6,985 bases of DNA, from contig JANWXA010000104.1 of assembly GCA_025055465.1 (NCBI GenBank), positions 1 through 6,985 of the forward strand, in the 5' to 3' direction. Position numbers and translations under genes: made by a program. This stretch comes from Candidatus Kapaibacterium sp. Its GTDB lineage: Bacteria; Bacteroidota; Ignavibacteria; Kapaibacteriales; HRBIN21. The notes beneath the pieces were generated by a model. It was not told the origin of the DNA. It saw only the letters and a program-made list of their open reading frames with translations, and searched no databases. Of the stretch, positions 5,829-6,985 are shown piece after piece; position 1 is the first letter of the stretch; every line of letters begins with the position of its first letter.

Positions 5829-6985
5829 TTAGCGGAAAAAGAGGGGATAGCGCCGAGGGTCGGCTTCGTGCATCATCTCGTAAGCTGCCTCAAGGACATG
5901 CTCCACGTTAGGCTTAGACCAGTAATCCCCATCGGTCCCGTATGCTGGGCGGTGCTCTTTACCCGAAAGCGTCCGTGGAGGGGAATCTAACCATTGGTAG
6001 CCTCCCTGGACTTCCAGAACTTGCTGGAGCATATAAGCCGTGGTTCCGCCTGGGACATCTTCATCCACAAACAAAATACGATTGGTCTTCCGCAGTGAGT
6101 CCACAATCTGGTGGTGGACATCAAAAGGCACGAGCGACTGTACGTCTATGACCTCAGCGCTAATACCGACGTGCTCCAGAAGCTGAGCAGCCTCCAAGAC
6201 GATCCGGCAACAAGCACCATAGGTAACAATCGTGATATCTGTCCCCTCCCGCAGCACCTCTGGGATACCTACTGGAACGGTGAACTCCCCGATGTTTGCT
6301 GGCAACCGCTCCTTGAGCCGGTAACCATTGAGCACCTCCACAATAAGCGCCGGTTCATCAGAGCGCAAGACCGTGTTGTAGAAGCCTGCTGCTCGCGTCA
6401 TATCGCGGGGAACCAGCACCAGCATTCCCCGCACCAGATGGATAATGCCTCCCATGAGTGATCCTGAGTGCCAGACACCCTCCAAGCGATGTCCACGCGT
6501 CCGCACAATAACAGGAGCTCGCTGCATGCCCTTCGTTCGCCATTGGAATGTGGCGATGTCGTCGGACATGATCTGCAGGGCGTAGAATAAGTAATCCAAA
6601 TATTGCACTTCAGCGATCGGACGCAGCCCACGCAGGGCCATCCCAATTGCTTGCCCGACGATTGTACATTCGCGGATCCCCGTGTCACTTACCCGCAATT
6701 CGCCGTAACGAGCCTGCAATCCAGCACAGCCTTGGTTGACATCCCCTAGACGCCCTACGTCTTCACCAAAGATGATAATCCGGGGATCGCGCCGGAGCGC
6801 CTCGTTGAAGCAAGCGTTGAGAATCTCAAATCCATTGACTAAGGGCGAATCCTCGGTATAAACCGCTGGGATTACGGGTACGTGCAGAGCTGAGAATGGC
6901 GTCTGGCTGTACAAATGGGAGCTGTAGCGCTCGGTTTGCTGATGCTCCAAGTTCCAACGCCACCGCACAATACGATCTCGCTGAA
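5829..6985 (-). CDS. 2-oxoacid dehydrogenase E1, beta-type half of a probable fused alpha/beta protein (5' end outside window)
   Basis: The frame is open to the right edge. A GTG at 6968 would give 379 residues, but the codons before it (QRDRI) are also in frame, so the gene probably continues outside. Numbering from that GTG, the pyrimidine-binding domain of E1 beta spans about 46-225: FGEDVGRLGDVNQG (67-80), LRVSDTGIRECTIVGQAIGM (91-110, with E100 as the conserved glutamate that activates the thiamine cofactor), RPIAEVQYLDYLFYALQI (116-133) and the active-site GVWHSGS (164-170). The transketolase C domain follows (about 240-345) with VTYGACCRIVLEAAQLL and FVDEDVPGGTTAY. Stand-alone E1 beta proteins (about 325 residues) begin just before the GEDVG region. 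Here about 45 extra residues precede it, as expected for a linker from an alpha domain. E1 with thiamine diphosphate decarboxylates pyruvate, branched-chain or other 2-oxoacids and passes the acyl group to E2. The substrate cannot be told. It is followed after a short gap by nhaA. Confidence 0.88.
   Translation of the reverse strand, partial: QRDRIVRWRWNLEHQQTERYSSHLYSQTPFSALHVPVIPAVYTEDSPLVNGFEILNACFNEALRRDPRIIIFGEDVGRLGDVNQGCAGLQARYGELRVSDTGIRECTIVGQAIGMALRGLRPIAEVQYLDYLFYALQIMSDDIATFQWRTKGMQRAPVIVRTRGHRLEGVWHSGSLMGGIIHLVRGMLVLVPRDMTRAAGFYNTVLRSDEPALIVEVLNGYRLKERLPANIGEFTVPVGIPEVLREGTDITIVTYGACCRIVLEAAQLLEHVGISAEVIDVQSLVPFDVHHQIVDSLRKTNRILFVDEDVPGGTTAYMLQQVLEVQGGYQWLDSPPRTLSGKEHRPAYGTDGDYWSKPNVEHVLEAAYEMMHEADPRRYPLFFR

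Noticed and set aside
1..6985. tRNA, rRNA, CRISPR array, insertion sequence, riboswitch or rho-independent terminator
   Set aside because: I saw no cloverleaf-like segment, regularly spaced repeat, transposase, terminal inverted repeat or GC hairpin followed by a T-run at gene ends. Nearly all bases are inside supported coding regions.

Overview
The window is a compact bacterial segment with moderately high GC (roughly 55-57% by eye). All seven genes lie on the minus strand, so the transcriptional order runs from the right end (6985) to the left end (1). The genes at both ends are cut by the window. The right-hand gene looks like the C-terminal (beta) half of a fused alpha/beta 2-oxoacid dehydrogenase E1. 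Its C-terminal tail (HRPAYGTDGDYWSKPN) resembles fused E1 proteins I associate with Bacteroidota/Chlorobiota-type genomes. Most start codons also lack a good Shine-Dalgarno sequence, which fits that group. The assignment is an inference from one protein and from general style, and the species is not identifiable.

Layout in transcription order: (1) partial fused E1 alpha/beta dehydrogenase, 5829-6985; (2) NhaA-type Na+/H+ antiporter, 4408-5787; (3) polysaccharide (Wzx-like) flippase, 2895-4421; (4) class I SAM methyltransferase, 2174-2953; (5) CelD/BcsL-like double-GNAT (FemAB-type) acyltransferase, 1113-2180; (6) single-domain GNAT acetyltransferase, 499-1143; (7) N-terminal 167 codons of a NodB-like polysaccharide deacetylase, 1-502, running off the left edge.

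Genes 2 to 7 are overlapped at every junction (14, 59, 7, 31 and 4 nt with the starts chosen here). Only one short gap exists, about 41 nt between E1 and nhaA. I see no terminator-like hairpin with a T-run and no intergenic space large enough for an ordinary promoter, so the window is most simply read as one operon or part of one. Functionally there are two blocks. The first is two housekeeping genes (oxoacid oxidation and sodium/proton exchange). The second is a surface-glycan block: a lipid-linked sugar flippase followed by four enzymes of types that decorate or trim glycans (methyl transfer, two acyl transfers, N- or O-deacetylation). No glycosyltransferase or polymerase lies in the window, so any glycan assembly genes must be beyond the left edge or elsewhere.

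No rRNA, tRNA, CRISPR array, insertion sequence or long repeat was seen. There is no stretch over 300 bases without a gene. The main unusual points are the tight overlap of a glycan-modification cassette with nhaA, the tandem of two unrelated-looking GNAT-fold enzymes beside a deacetylase, and an enrichment of two palindromic hexamers (CTGCAG and CGTACG).
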